Numbered from the stretch's first letter, positions 47,561-56,963 are shown. The stretch is DNA of 64,000 bases from Polynucleobacter sp. MWH-UH35A (GCF_018687075.1 NZ_CP061285.1:806001-870000); one strand, 5' to 3'. A program made the numbers and translations. Notes: generated by a model from the sequence alone, not told the origin.

Positions 47561-48196
47561 CTATTTAATTACTTGTTGAGCAAGAAAAACATTTTTAATG
47601 AGTTTTTTGGCTAAGCTAAGGCTTTTGGGATTCTGTAAAAATCTCGAGTCGTGATGGGCTCCAAGCACAATGCTGTAAAGGTTAAAAAGCATTTCTTGGG
47701 GAACCACGGACTTCTTGAGATCGCCAGCAGCAATAGATTCTTTGATAGCCCGCAAAAGAGCAGAGCGCCAATCTTCGACGCTGCGAACTAATTCATCACG
47801 AACTATTCCGGGGCGGTCATCAAATTCAGCAGCGCCAGCAATAAAGAAGCAGCTAGAAGTGTTTGCGCCAACACTCATTTTGATCCAAGCATCGATCATG
47901 TAGCGCAAACGAGGCAATCCTTTAGTCTTAGTTAGGGCGGGAATAAAAACAATTGCAGAGAAATATTCGTAGTACTTACGAATCACTTCAATTTGAAGTT
48001 CCTCACGTGAACCGAAGTGGGCGAAGACGCCGCTCTTGCTCATGCCAACGGTTTCAGCTAAACGGCCAATTGTGATGCCCTCTAAACCCGACTTGCTAGC
48101 AATATCCAAAGCGGCTTGCAAAATGACAGATTTTGTTGCCAAACCTTTTTTGGGTTCAGCAGTCAAAGCTGGAGAACTAGACCTTGTATCAAGCAT
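47561..48196 (-). CDS. TetR/AcrR-family regulator of the fatty-acid operon
   Basis: A 211-residue TetR-type repressor. The N-terminal HTH (about 20-65) contains GLATKSVILQAALDIASKSG and GRLAETVGMSKSGVFAHFGS. The C-terminal ligand domain is helical. Its position at the head of an acyl-CoA dehydrogenase-FadN-thiolase operon suggests acyl-CoA sensing; this is inference. The ATG at 48196 is preferred over the TTG at 48205. An operator-like ACGATCGTTCGT lies 38 bases upstream. Confidence 0.9.
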   Translation of the reverse strand: MLDTRSSSPALTAEPKKGLATKSVILQAALDIASKSGLEGITIGRLAETVGMSKSGVFAHFGSREELQIEVIRKYYEYFSAIVFIPALTKTKGLPRLRYMIDAWIKMSVGANTSSCFFIAGAAEFDDRPGIVRDELVRSVEDWRSALLRAIKESIAAGDLKKSVVPQEMLFNLYSIVLGAHHDSRFLQNPKSLSLAKKLIKNVFLAQQVIK

Positions 48197-48233
48197 GGAT
48201 ATCAATAATTACTGATTTTGTTGTAAAAATAAT

Positions 48234-48245
48234 ACGATCGTTCGT
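48234..48245. promoter_or_regulatory. TetR-type operator
   Basis: ACGATCGTTCGT contains ACGA/TCGT inverted arms around TCGT, and the palindrome ACGATCGT overlaps it. It lies in the divergent gap between tetR and the outer-membrane protein gene, closer to tetR, in an AT-rich setting. The pattern resembles sites of fatty-acid TetR repressors. Confidence 0.55.
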
Positions 48246-48442
48246 TTATATTACAACAATATGAAATCGTCTAGAACCCCATCAAATAAGGCCTCTGTAA
48301 TTCCTACTATCTATAGGGCTAAGTAATTTATTGCATTGCAAAATAAATAAAGGGAAAACCCGAGATACAAAGGCTAATGAATCTAATTAAGATTCATGAA
48401 GTTGTTTTAGATTAATTAGAAAAACCAAACACAGGAAGACAT

Positions 48443-49141
48443 ATGAAAACAGTAAAGATCAGCGCCTTAGCTTTAGCAATGGCTGGAGTATTCGCAACAA
48501 GTGCACATGCACAGTCAGCAAAGACCAATGCTTGGGAAGGTTTTTATGCTGAGGCAGCAGTAGGATATGCAGCATTTAGCCCAACAGTCACTGGAGCTAG
48601 ATTGGCTCCCACTGGATATCCTGCTGGGGTTACTGTTCCTGTAGCTACATCTACTACCGATCTAAATACTGCTACTAATAAATTAGGTGTTGGCTATAAC
48701 TATGGAATTAATGATAAGTTCACCCTAGGTCTTGCTGCAAGCTACGCTATCGGAGCTTCATCGGCTGCAGGCGGAACTTTTAATGCGGGTACAGGCCCAA
48801 AGTGGTTTAATTATCAATTGAAGAATATCTGGTCTGTAACCCTAAATCCGGGTTATGTCATCGATAAAGATAGTTTGGTTTACGGCAAGGTAGGTGCAAC
48901 AGGAAACACAATGGGTTTAAATGGTCAAACTGCAAACTACCAAACCAATAATTTCACGGGATATGTCCTTGGTTTGGGTTATAAGCAAATGGTTACCCAA
49001 TCTATTTACTTGCTCGGAGAAGTTAATTATGCGAGTCTCAGCTCTAAGACGGCAACATTGGCAACAAGTAGCGGTCCTATAACTGCTAATTTGGGCGGTT
49101 CTGGCTACGACTTTATCGTCGGTCTCGGCTACCGCTTCTAG
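48443..49141 (+). CDS. Outer membrane beta-barrel protein
   Basis: A 232-residue exported protein. The signal peptide MKTVKISALALAMAGVFATS ends in AHA-QS. Alternating hydrophobic/polar strands with Gly/Tyr/Asn turns run throughout, and the C-terminus IVGLGYRF ends in Phe, the BAM recognition signature. It belongs to the OmpA-like/OmpW-size small barrels. AGGAAG lies before the ATG. It is divergent from tetR across 246 bases and followed by a strong terminator, so it is monocistronic. The ligand or role is unknown. Confidence 0.85.
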   Translation: MKTVKISALALAMAGVFATSAHAQSAKTNAWEGFYAEAAVGYAAFSPTVTGARLAPTGYPAGVTVPVATSTTDLNTATNKLGVGYNYGINDKFTLGLAASYAIGASSAAGGTFNAGTGPKWFNYQLKNIWSVTLNPGYVIDKDSLVYGKVGATGNTMGLNGQTANYQTNNFTGYVLGLGYKQMVTQSIYLLGEVNYASLSSKTATLATSSGPITANLGGSGYDFIVGLGYRF

Positions 49142-49164
49142 TATTTGTTGTAATCAATTAAGTC

Positions 49165-49190
49165 AAAGCCCTCTCGTTGTAGAGGGCTTT
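49165..49190 (+). terminator. Terminator of the outer-membrane protein gene
   Basis: AAAGCCCTCT pairs with AGAGGGCTTT around a 6-nt loop, followed by a T-rich tract, 24 bases after the stop. Confidence 0.92.
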
Positions 49191-49287
49191 TTCTTTTTGA
49201 AATTAGATGTTGCTGTGTTTAGAATGGATTATGCAGATTTAGTAATCTGACTATAAATAAAAATAATTCGAGACTGAAAATAACTTC

Positions 49288-50964
49288 ATGGTTAATCCTA
49301 CAAAACCCTGGTTAAAGAACTATCCTGAGGGCGTTCCTCACGAGGTTGACATCTCGGGTTATAACTCTTTGCTTGATATGTTTGAAGAAGCATTTGAGCG
49401 TTATCCAAATCGTCAAGCATGTGAGTACCTAGATAAGTTTCTAACGTATCGAGATCTAGACCAACATTCCAAACATTTTGCTTCATATTTGCAGAACTTA
49501 GGTCTGGAGCCCGGGTCTCGTATTGCCATCATGCTTCCAAACGTATTGCAGTTTCAGATTGCAATGTTAGGCATTCTTCGTGCGGGATTTGTGGTGGTTA
49601 ACGTCAACCCACTTTACACATCGCGTGAATTAGAGCATCAACTCAAAGATAGTGGTGCATCAGCCATTGTTATTCTGGAAAACTTTGCACACGTTTACCA
49701 ACAGATTGCTGCTAACGTTCCATTGAAGCAAACCATCGTTACTTCAATGGGTGAAATGATTGGTCTAAAAGGTGCAATCGTGAACTTGGTTGTGCGCAAG
49801 GTTAAGAAATTGGTGCCTGCATGGGATTTACCGGGACACATTACTTTCTTGGCTGCTTTAGCCGATGGTAGTCGTCATCGCTGGAATAAACCTAAGACAA
49901 CTTTGGAAGATATTGCCTTTTTGCAATACACCGGAGGTACCACGGGATTGTCTAAAGGTGCCATTCTCCTTCACAGAAATATCCTTGCCAATGTCTTGCA
50001 GACAGAGCTATGGCTCGAGCCAGGATTAAAACGTAAGCATGTTGATCAATTGGTATTTCTGTGTGCGCTACCGATGTATCACATCTTTGCGTTAACGGCC
50101 TGTTCAGTTCTAGGGATGCGCAAGGGCGGTCTGTTAATTTTGGTTCCCAATCCTAGAGACTTTGATGGTTTCATCAAGCTTTTGCAGAAGCACCCCAATA
50201 TCAATATCTTCCCGGGGGTGAATACTTTATTTAATGCGCTCATGCATAAACCCGCATTTGCTGCAGTGAAGTTCCCTAATATTTTAGCAACTATCGGTGG
50301 TGGTATGGCTATGCAAAAGGTCGTCGCTGATCAATGGCAGGCTATGACTGGTGCACCTATTGCAGAAGGTTATGGCCTCTCAGAAACTTCTCCTGTAGCT
50401 TGTGTGAACTCCCCATTAATAGAGAGCTTTACAGGCTATATTGGTCTGCCAGTTCCAAGCACCGAAGTGCAAATTCTGAATGATGATGGTGTCGAGGTGC
50501 CTTTTGGAACGCCTGGTGAGATTTGCATTCGGGGTCCACAGGTGATGGCTGGTTACTGGAATAAGCCAGAAGAAACTAAGAATGTGATGACGCCTGATGG
50601 ATTCTTTAAGTCGGGTGATATTGGCATCATGAATGCAGATGGACTAACGAAGATTGTTGACCGCAAAAAAGATATGGTTCTAGTCTCTGGATTCAACGTT
50701 TACCCAAATGAAGTGGAAGAAGTGCTGTCGCTCATTCCGGGGGTATTGGAGTGCGCAGTCATTGGCGTGCCAGATGAAGAATCGGGCGAAGCTGTCAAGG
50801 CATTCATTGTGAAACAAGATTCGTCCCTCACAGAAGAGGCCGTATTGGCGTTCTGCAAGGAGAATCTCACGAACTATAAACGCCCCAAACATATCGTCTT
50901 CCGTGCTGATCTGCCGAAAACGAACGTTGGCAAAATCTTGAGACGTGAATTACGAGATTTATAA
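49288..50964 (+). CDS. fadD: Long-chain fatty acid-CoA ligase
   Basis: A 558-residue AMP-forming acyl-CoA synthetase that activates free fatty acids for beta-oxidation. It shows the P-loop AFLQYTGGTTGLSKGAILLH, the adenine motif EGYGLSETSPV, GEICIRGPQVMAGYWN, FFKSGDIGIMN and the C-terminal KDMVLVSGFNVYPNEVEE and GKILRREL with the catalytic Lys. It lies near the fatty-acid operon on the opposite strand and probably has its own promoter. Confidence 0.95.
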   Translation: MVNPTKPWLKNYPEGVPHEVDISGYNSLLDMFEEAFERYPNRQACEYLDKFLTYRDLDQHSKHFASYLQNLGLEPGSRIAIMLPNVLQFQIAMLGILRAGFVVVNVNPLYTSRELEHQLKDSGASAIVILENFAHVYQQIAANVPLKQTIVTSMGEMIGLKGAIVNLVVRKVKKLVPAWDLPGHITFLAALADGSRHRWNKPKTTLEDIAFLQYTGGTTGLSKGAILLHRNILANVLQTELWLEPGLKRKHVDQLVFLCALPMYHIFALTACSVLGMRKGGLLILVPNPRDFDGFIKLLQKHPNINIFPGVNTLFNALMHKPAFAAVKFPNILATIGGGMAMQKVVADQWQAMTGAPIAEGYGLSETSPVACVNSPLIESFTGYIGLPVPSTEVQILNDDGVEVPFGTPGEICIRGPQVMAGYWNKPEETKNVMTPDGFFKSGDIGIMNADGLTKIVDRKKDMVLVSGFNVYPNEVEEVLSLIPGVLECAVIGVPDEESGEAVKAFIVKQDSSLTEEAVLAFCKENLTNYKRPKHIVFRADLPKTNVGKILRRELRDL

Positions 50965-51079
50965 AGCATCCAAGAAATCGGCTTGATAAGAGAGGTGCCC
51001 TAACTTTTAGGGGCGCTCAACTTGTAAAGGCTAGTCATTTAAAATACATTTTTAATTACATATTAGTAAAAATATTATC

Positions 51080-51823
51080 GTGATTCTTTGGCTTAAATCT
51101 TTAATGTTTTATCTATTTGGTTTCACTTCGGTGACCCTTTATGCCTCAGTCATTATTCTGGCGATCCCATTTACCAGTCGACATACTCGCTACAACATCG
51201 GCGTAGCTTGGTGTCACTTGATCCAGAATGTGTTGTCAGTCTTGTGTGGCATTCGGTCAAAAATTGAAGGCTTGGAAAACATTCCAAAAGATCCCAATAA
51301 GCCATTAATTGTTTTGGGTAAACATCAGTCTGCCTGGGAAACCTTTGTATACCCAGCAATTTTTCCTAAAGAGCTTTGCTTTGTATTCAAGAGAGAGCTC
51401 TTATACGTGCCATTCTTTGGATGGGCTTTGTCTTCGCTGCGAATGATTCATATCAATCGTGGCGATCGTGAAAACGCAAGAGCAGCAGTTGCTGCTCAAG
51501 GCAAGGTAGTATTGAAGGAGGGTAGATGGATTGCGATTTTCCCAGAGGGCACGCGCACTCCACGTGGATCTTTTAAGCCTTATCGTAAGGGCGGTGTGCG
51601 CCTTGCTATTAGCACGCAAACTGATATTCTGCCGGTGGCGCAAAACTCTGGTGCTATATGGCCGAGAAAGACATTTCTCAAGAAGCCCGGATTAATCACG
51701 TTGTCCATTGGACCTGTGATTTCTGTTCAAGGCAAAACTGAAGAGCAGTTGCAATTAGAAGTAGAGGCTTGGATTGAAGGTGAAATGCGCCGACTAGATG
51801 CGTCAGCTTATGTAAACCAATAA
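51080..51823 (+). CDS. plsC: 1-acylglycerol-3-phosphate acyltransferase family protein
   Basis: A 247-residue inner-membrane acyltransferase of the PlsC/LPLAT family. An N-terminal hydrophobic segment (about 8-35) is followed by the acyltransferase block GKHQSAWETFVYP (HxxxxE instead of the usual HxxxxD) and IAIFPEGTRTPRG. It transfers acyl groups to lysophosphatidate or another lysolipid. The start is GTG at 51080 without an SD; an in-frame ATG at 51104 is possible. A 115-base gap follows fadD. Confidence 0.88.
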   Translation: MILWLKSLMFYLFGFTSVTLYASVIILAIPFTSRHTRYNIGVAWCHLIQNVLSVLCGIRSKIEGLENIPKDPNKPLIVLGKHQSAWETFVYPAIFPKELCFVFKRELLYVPFFGWALSSLRMIHINRGDRENARAAVAAQGKVVLKEGRWIAIFPEGTRTPRGSFKPYRKGGVRLAISTQTDILPVAQNSGAIWPRKTFLKKPGLITLSIGPVISVQGKTEEQLQLEVEAWIEGEMRRLDASAYVNQ

Positions 51824-51843
51824 AAGTAAAAGTACTGGTTATT

Positions 51844-52293
51844 TCACTTCATCTTCTTGCGTATATATAAAGTCTTCGTAATACGCGCAACGACATCTTC
51901 TTCCTTGTCTTTAACATCCACAACAAAGTCTTTGTAGATTTTATTGCCAGGCTCTGCAGCGCTGATGATGTCATCAATTTCTTGTTGAGTGACTTCAAAG
52001 GAGGCATGCACAGTGCCTTTACCAGGCTTAAGAAATTCAATCTTCGCCGCTTGATCCCAAACGATGTAGCCCTTGCCGATATTCTGCGACACCATCATCA
52101 TGAAGAAGGGGTCAGTCATTGCAAATAGACTGCCGCCAAAGTGAACACCCACGATATTGCGATTCAATAAGCCATGCTTTAGGCGAACCTTGGCATGCCT
52201 AAAATCTTTCGAGATTTTTTCAACAGTAATTCCAGCCCCCAGAAACGGAGGCCATAGATTCATTCCTCTGCGAAGTAGATTGGCATTAATCAC
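51844..52293 (-). CDS. DUF4442 hotdog-fold thioesterase-like protein
   Basis: A 149-residue protein of the DUF4442 branch of hotdog-fold thioesterases. It starts INANLLRRGMNLWPPFLGAG and carries NIVGVHFGGSLFAMTDPFF, the counterpart of the hotdog active-site helix, and KPGKGTVHASFEV. The substrate is unknown; an acyl-CoA is likely. It stands between the fadD/plsC genes (+) and an IlvD-type gene (-), 21 bases from the latter. Confidence 0.85.
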   Translation of the reverse strand: MINANLLRRGMNLWPPFLGAGITVEKISKDFRHAKVRLKHGLLNRNIVGVHFGGSLFAMTDPFFMMMVSQNIGKGYIVWDQAAKIEFLKPGKGTVHASFEVTQQEIDDIISAAEPGNKIYKDFVVDVKDKEEDVVARITKTLYIRKKMK

Positions 52294-52314
52294 TGAATCA
52301 ATTTCTATTGATTT

Positions 52315-54057
52315 TTACTTCGACTGCGGCGTCTTGCCAATCATCTTGGCTGATCTTAAGAAATCAAAATCCACACCTTGATCTGCCTGCGTCACGGTAT
52401 CTAGAAAAAGCTTTTTATACCCACGCTCGGCAGTTGGGGTAGTAATAGGGTTATCTTTCATGCGCTTGGCAAGTTCTTCATCCGAAATCAGTAGGCTAAT
52501 CTCCCGATTTTTCACACTCAATCGAATGCGATCACCGTTGCGTACTTGCGCTAAAGGGCCGCCAATTGCAGATTCAGGTGTAACGTGCAACACAATCGTG
52601 CCAAAGGCGGTACCACTCATACGTCCATCAGAGATGCGTACGATGTCTTTCACGCCAGCTCTTGCTAACTTCATCGGAATTGGGATGTAACCCGCCTCAG
52701 GCATGCCAGGAGCACCTTTAGGTCCAATATTCTTTAATACCAAGATATCGTCAGCAGTGACATCCAAATCTGGACTGTCAATGCGGTTCGCTAAATCAGC
52801 GGCATCTTCAAAAACTACGGCACGACCTTCATGCTCCATCAACTTCTCATCGGCAGCAGACTGTTTAATGATGGCGCCACCGGGTGCAAGATTGCCATGC
52901 AATACAGCAATACTACCGCGTGGATAAATAGGCTTATTAAAAGGACGAACGACATCTTGTTTAAAACTAGGAAGAGCCGCATCAATTTCTTCGCCGAGTG
53001 TTCTGCCTGAAACGGTCATTGCATCTAGCTTCAATAATGGCTTGAGCTCACGAAGCAGGGTAGTCATACCCCCTGCATCATGAAAGTTCTCCATGTAATG
53101 ATCGCCGGAAGGTTTTAAATCCACTAGAACCGGAGTCTCATCACCCATCTTATCAAGGGCATCCAAATCAATCTCAAGCCCCATGCGTCCTGCAATCGCT
53201 GCAAGGTGAACAATGCCATTAGTGGAGCCGCCAATGGCAAGTAAAACGCGCATTGCATTTTCAAAGGCATCAGCAGTTAAGATTTTGTCGATCGTTAATC
53301 CCTCTTTAGCCATCTTCACTGCACAAGTGCCAGTTTCTTCCGCGATACGGATGCGATCTGCAGTTACTGCTGGAGGGGTTGCGCCACCAGGAACGGTCAT
53401 ACCCAGCGCTTCTGAAATGCAAGCCATGGTGCTGGCTGTACCCATTACAGAGCAAGTGCCAACGCTGGCAACTAACTGATTGTTTACCTCATCCTTTTCT
53501 GCTGCATCGATTTCACCGGCACGGAATTTACCCCAATAGCGACGGCAATCTGTGCAGGCGCCAACACGTTCGCTACGATGTGATCCGGTTAGCATTGAGC
53601 CGGTAATCAGTTGAATAGCAGGTAGTCCAGCAGAGGCTGCGCCCATCATTTGTGCAGGAACTGTTTTATCGCAGCCGCCAATCATGACGACGGCATCCAT
53701 CGGCTGAGCACGCAACATCTCTTCGGTGTCCATCGACATCAAGTTGCGTAGATACATTGATGTAGGAGAGGAAAAACTCTCATGAATGGAAATCGTAGGG
53801 AAATCCATTGGTAGACCACCAGCTAACATCACACCACGCTTTACTGCTTCAATTAATTGCGGCATATTGCCGTGACAGGGGTTGTATGCACTACCGGTAT
53901 TAATAATGCCAATTACAGGGCGATCCAGGGCACCATTGGTGTAGCCAGCACCTTTAATAAAAGCCTTGCGTAAAAACAATGAGAACCCTTTGTCGCCATA
54001 GCTTGTTAAGCCCTTGCGTAAGCCGCTTTCAGTAGGATCTTTTGGTTTATTGCCCAT
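52315..54057 (-). CDS. IlvD/Edd-family dehydratase (sugar-acid type)
   Basis: A 580-residue Fe-S dehydratase. It keeps the family motifs: INTGSAYNPCHGNMPQL, VMIGGCDKTVPAQMMGA, GACTDCRRYWGKFRAGEI, CSVMGTASTMACISEALG, and C-terminal PRGSIAVLHGNLAPGGAI with SDGRMSGTAFG. The ACTDCRRYW cysteine pair and the 580-residue length fit the L-arabinonate/sugar-acid dehydratase branch better than the valine/isoleucine enzyme. No ilv genes are near. Its substrate therefore remains open. Confidence 0.85.
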   Translation of the reverse strand: MGNKPKDPTESGLRKGLTSYGDKGFSLFLRKAFIKGAGYTNGALDRPVIGIINTGSAYNPCHGNMPQLIEAVKRGVMLAGGLPMDFPTISIHESFSSPTSMYLRNLMSMDTEEMLRAQPMDAVVMIGGCDKTVPAQMMGAASAGLPAIQLITGSMLTGSHRSERVGACTDCRRYWGKFRAGEIDAAEKDEVNNQLVASVGTCSVMGTASTMACISEALGMTVPGGATPPAVTADRIRIAEETGTCAVKMAKEGLTIDKILTADAFENAMRVLLAIGGSTNGIVHLAAIAGRMGLEIDLDALDKMGDETPVLVDLKPSGDHYMENFHDAGGMTTLLRELKPLLKLDAMTVSGRTLGEEIDAALPSFKQDVVRPFNKPIYPRGSIAVLHGNLAPGGAIIKQSAADEKLMEHEGRAVVFEDAADLANRIDSPDLDVTADDILVLKNIGPKGAPGMPEAGYIPIPMKLARAGVKDIVRISDGRMSGTAFGTIVLHVTPESAIGGPLAQVRNGDRIRLSVKNREISLLISDEELAKRMKDNPITTPTAERGYKKLFLDTVTQADQGVDFDFLRSAKMIGKTPQSK

Positions 54058-54121
54058 GAATGTCTCGTATCTCTTATCAATGTTCTTTCACGTGATTGTA
54101 GCGACGGAATGACTTGTTTAC

Positions 54122-55003
54122 CTATAGTCCGCCGCCCCAGCGGTATTGCCACGAAATACCCAGGGCATCATAGCTATTGTTTGTTCTGGAGTAGACTCCC
54201 GTGCTCCCAGTAAGCCGTATAGAGTTGTGCTTATTAATGGGGTAGGACAGAGTGCTCCCAAATCGCCAATTTTCTTGAGATCCATTGATCGGCATACCAT
54301 TGACATGCGATTGACCACCCATATAGTAAGTTGCATCCGCTGATATCCAGGCTTGGTTCTCGAAATAGTAAATCACATGCGTTTCAGTGGAGTACATGGG
54401 ATTTTGGGATAGCGTATTACCGCCCATAAAGTTCGTATTGTTGGTATAGATTGTGGCCATTCCTGCAAGTTCTAAACGCCAAGGACCAATAGCTTGTGAA
54501 GCCCCGATACCCGGTTGAATAACGGAGCGATTAGCGCCAACGTTGAGCATTTGATCGCTGTTGTATTTGCCCCATGGAATAGAGGCAGCAAGGCTGGCCC
54601 CAACAATCAAGTCTTGTTGATAAGTCTTGAACTCATCCAAGGAAAGTGCAGGAGCGCCATATAAGTTGGCAGAGACTTTAATAACAGGATCGGACAAGCC
54701 TTCTGCAGAAGCATTCATGCTCTGAGAGCCTATATTGCCTGACCCCGTTAGCTGCGCATAGGGCAATAAAAGACTAATCCTACCGGATTGCCCAAAGACA
54801 TCGATGATGCGGGTGATATTGGCTGCCTCGGTAGTAAGTCGATAGGAGCCACTTTTAGCTTGAGCAATACCACCGGTAAGGAAGTTAATTCCAATCGGCG
54901 AATTGGAATACATGCGTGCTTCAATTTCTTGGGCAGACGCTTGTTGGCAAAAAATTCCAAACAAGCATAGCCAAAAAATTCTCACGCAATGAAAGGATGA
55001 CAA
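54122..55003 (-). CDS. Outer-membrane transporter-like protein (meta-pathway family)
   Basis: A 293-residue predicted beta-barrel of the phenol meta-degradation/SphA-like family (Phenol_MetA_deg). A signal peptide ending ASAQ is followed by a TNFLTGGIAQAKSGSYR-like opening, repeated strands, QPGIGASQAIGPWRLELAG and a C-terminal GISWQYRWGGGL. Homologues are thought to take up hydrophobic carbon sources. The start is TTG 55003 directly after the upstream stop; a GTG at 54985 (MRIFWLCLF) is an equally good signal-peptide start. Confidence 0.8.
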   Translation of the reverse strand: MSSFHCVRIFWLCLFGIFCQQASAQEIEARMYSNSPIGINFLTGGIAQAKSGSYRLTTEAANITRIIDVFGQSGRISLLLPYAQLTGSGNIGSQSMNASAEGLSDPVIKVSANLYGAPALSLDEFKTYQQDLIVGASLAASIPWGKYNSDQMLNVGANRSVIQPGIGASQAIGPWRLELAGMATIYTNNTNFMGGNTLSQNPMYSTETHVIYYFENQAWISADATYYMGGQSHVNGMPINGSQENWRFGSTLSYPINKHNSIRLTGSTGVYSRTNNSYDALGISWQYRWGGGL

Positions 55004-55531
55004 TTATTTTTTGGAGCCAAACAGGATTTCTAGCGTGGCTGTGTTGCCTAATGCTTGATTGACGCCCATAAAGATTAAATAGGGCCAAACAATGAGCCAG
55101 TAGAGAATGGACATGGCAAGAATTCTTAATGGATCGCCATGACCAAAAGCTCCCATAGATGCGATAAAAGTCTTCCCATGCATCAAGCCATCTACACCAG
55201 CCTCTAAAAAGTTCAAAGCAATTACAACGATGATGTAGATAATGGATTCAAAAACAAGTGAATTAACGATGCCATGTTCCTTATTCACCTTAATTGGATA
55301 AGCCGCTTGCGCAATCAACATGAACTTTGCTGATATACCGGCCTTGATTAGTGCAAAACCAAAAATTGAGAGCGGAATAGGGCGCTCTTCTAAAGCTGTG
55401 GCAGCCATAAAAGTAATTGCGCAGAACCAAGCGCCAAAATAAAGCGTTAATGCGAATGCTTTTTTGGCTTCCTCTTTGAACTTTTCTTTAAGGTTACGAT
55501 TTTTGGTGTTGCTCGCAGCAGCGTTAGTCAT
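55004..55531 (-). CDS. Integral membrane protein, unrecognised
   Basis: A 175-residue protein with a charged N-terminal 25 residues, then about four hydrophobic segments: LTLYFGAWFCAITFMAAT; a segment around IPLSIFGFALIKAGISA; SIIYIIVVIALNFLEAG; and ILYWLIVWPYLIFMGV. Positively charged linkers lie between. I do not recognise a family. The ATG is at 55531; a TTG at 55534 is in frame. It directly abuts the outer-membrane protein gene, so the two are probably cotranscribed. Confidence 0.75.
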   Translation of the reverse strand: MTNAAASNTKNRNLKEKFKEEAKKAFALTLYFGAWFCAITFMAATALEERPIPLSIFGFALIKAGISAKFMLIAQAAYPIKVNKEHGIVNSLVFESIIYIIVVIALNFLEAGVDGLMHGKTFIASMGAFGHGDPLRILAMSILYWLIVWPYLIFMGVNQALGNTATLEILFGSKK

Positions 55532-55557
55532 CAAAGCACACTTTCAAAGAAAAAAGA

Positions 55558-56865
55558 TTACTCGCCACAAGTGGCGCAAGATCCAGATGTTTCAACAGGA
55601 GCTGGTTCTTGTGTATAACGAGCAATAAAGGCATGTTTGCTAGTCATTGGGATCTTGAGCCATACAAAGTGACCAGAGCCTGGCGCAACATCAACAGGCT
55701 CGCCATTCACATTCCACATTTCTGACAACACTACATCGGTGTTTCCGTTGGGTTCGATAATCTCAATTTTATCGCCAACAGAAAAGCGATTCTTGACATC
55801 GACCTTGACGCGACCGTTAGCAGAATCCATATCTACAGTTTCGCCGACATATAAGCTGCGACCAGATAATGAGTGGCCACGCATATACAGTTGATACTCT
55901 TTATCATGATGGCGTTCATAAAAACCATCGGTATAGCCTCGGTTAGCCAGGCCTTCTAACTGACCTAATAAAGCGGTATTGAATGGTCTGCCCGCTACAG
56001 CATCATTGATTGCGGCTCGGTAGGCTTGCACGGTGCGAGAAACGTAATAAGGGGACTTGGTGCGTCCTTCGATCTTGAAGGAGTCGACACCCATCTTCGT
56101 TAAGCGCTCAATATGCTCAATAGCGCGCAGATCTTTGGAGTTCATGATGTAAGTGCCATGCTCATCTTCTTCCATGGGCATCAAATCATCGGGGCGGCGA
56201 GCTTCTTGTAGGAGTACGACATCACCGCTACCATTTTGCTGTCCTGGCTTCACTTTGTAGTCCCAGCGACAGGCATTGGTACAAGCACCTTGGTTAGAGT
56301 CTCGATGTGACATATAGCCTGATAATAAGCAACGGCCTGAGTAGGCAATACACAGAGCGCCATGAACAAAGACTTCCAGCTCCATTTCTGGGCAGTCTTG
56401 ACGTACTTCTTCGATTTCATCAAAAGAGAGTTCGCGAGACAGAATTACTCGGCTGATACCTACGGAACGCCAGAATTTTGCTGAAGCCCCATTGACGGTA
56501 TTGGCCTGAACTGACAAATGAATTGGCATATCTGGCCAAGCATCACGTGCCATCATGATTAAACCAGGGTCAGACATGATTAAAGCATCTGGCTTTAGTG
56601 CAATAACCGGATCCATGTCTTTGATGTAGGTGCGTGTTTTGCCGCCGTGCGGCAATAAGTTTGAAACTAAATAAAACTTCTTGCCTAATTCATGGGCAGC
56701 ATCAATTCCTTGCTTGAGAACTTCGATCTTGCCAAAGTCGTTATTGCGAACCCGCAATGAATAACGTGGCTGTCCGGCATAAATGGCATCGGCGCCAAAA
56801 TCAAATGCAGTTTGCAGCATATTGAGGCTGCCAGCTGGAGCAAGTAGTTCAGGAATCTTAGTCAT
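55558..56865 (-). CDS. trhP: tRNA 5-hydroxyuridine synthase TrhP (YegQ, peptidase U32 family)
   Basis: A 435-residue protein of the U32/YegQ family. In E. coli TrhP adds the prephenate-dependent 5-hydroxyl of uridine 34 in certain tRNAs. It has PELLAPAGSLNMLQTAFDFGADAIY at the start, ELEVFVHGALCIAYSGRC, GACTNACRWDY (Fe-S Cys cluster) and SFKIEGRTKSPYYVS. The C-terminal CATCGE is an extra Cys pair. It lies next to tRNA-Asn, which is chance as far as I can see. Confidence 0.93.
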   Translation of the reverse strand: MTKIPELLAPAGSLNMLQTAFDFGADAIYAGQPRYSLRVRNNDFGKIEVLKQGIDAAHELGKKFYLVSNLLPHGGKTRTYIKDMDPVIALKPDALIMSDPGLIMMARDAWPDMPIHLSVQANTVNGASAKFWRSVGISRVILSRELSFDEIEEVRQDCPEMELEVFVHGALCIAYSGRCLLSGYMSHRDSNQGACTNACRWDYKVKPGQQNGSGDVVLLQEARRPDDLMPMEEDEHGTYIMNSKDLRAIEHIERLTKMGVDSFKIEGRTKSPYYVSRTVQAYRAAINDAVAGRPFNTALLGQLEGLANRGYTDGFYERHHDKEYQLYMRGHSLSGRSLYVGETVDMDSANGRVKVDVKNRFSVGDKIEIIEPNGNTDVVLSEMWNVNGEPVDVAPGSGHFVWLKIPMTSKHAFIARYTQEPAPVETSGSCATCGE

Positions 56866-56963
56866 GGGCTCTATTTTAGTGTGCTTAGCCCCAATTTGGT
56901 TTATGGCTGTGAGTGCCGTGAATATGCTATCTCAGGCCCTTGCGTGGGGATTGTGTAAAGAAA

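Noticed and set aside
52315..54057. Calling the dehydratase ilvD
   Set aside because: The length, the ACTDCRRYW motif and the lack of other branched-chain genes favour a sugar-acid paralogue; a firm symbol is not justified.
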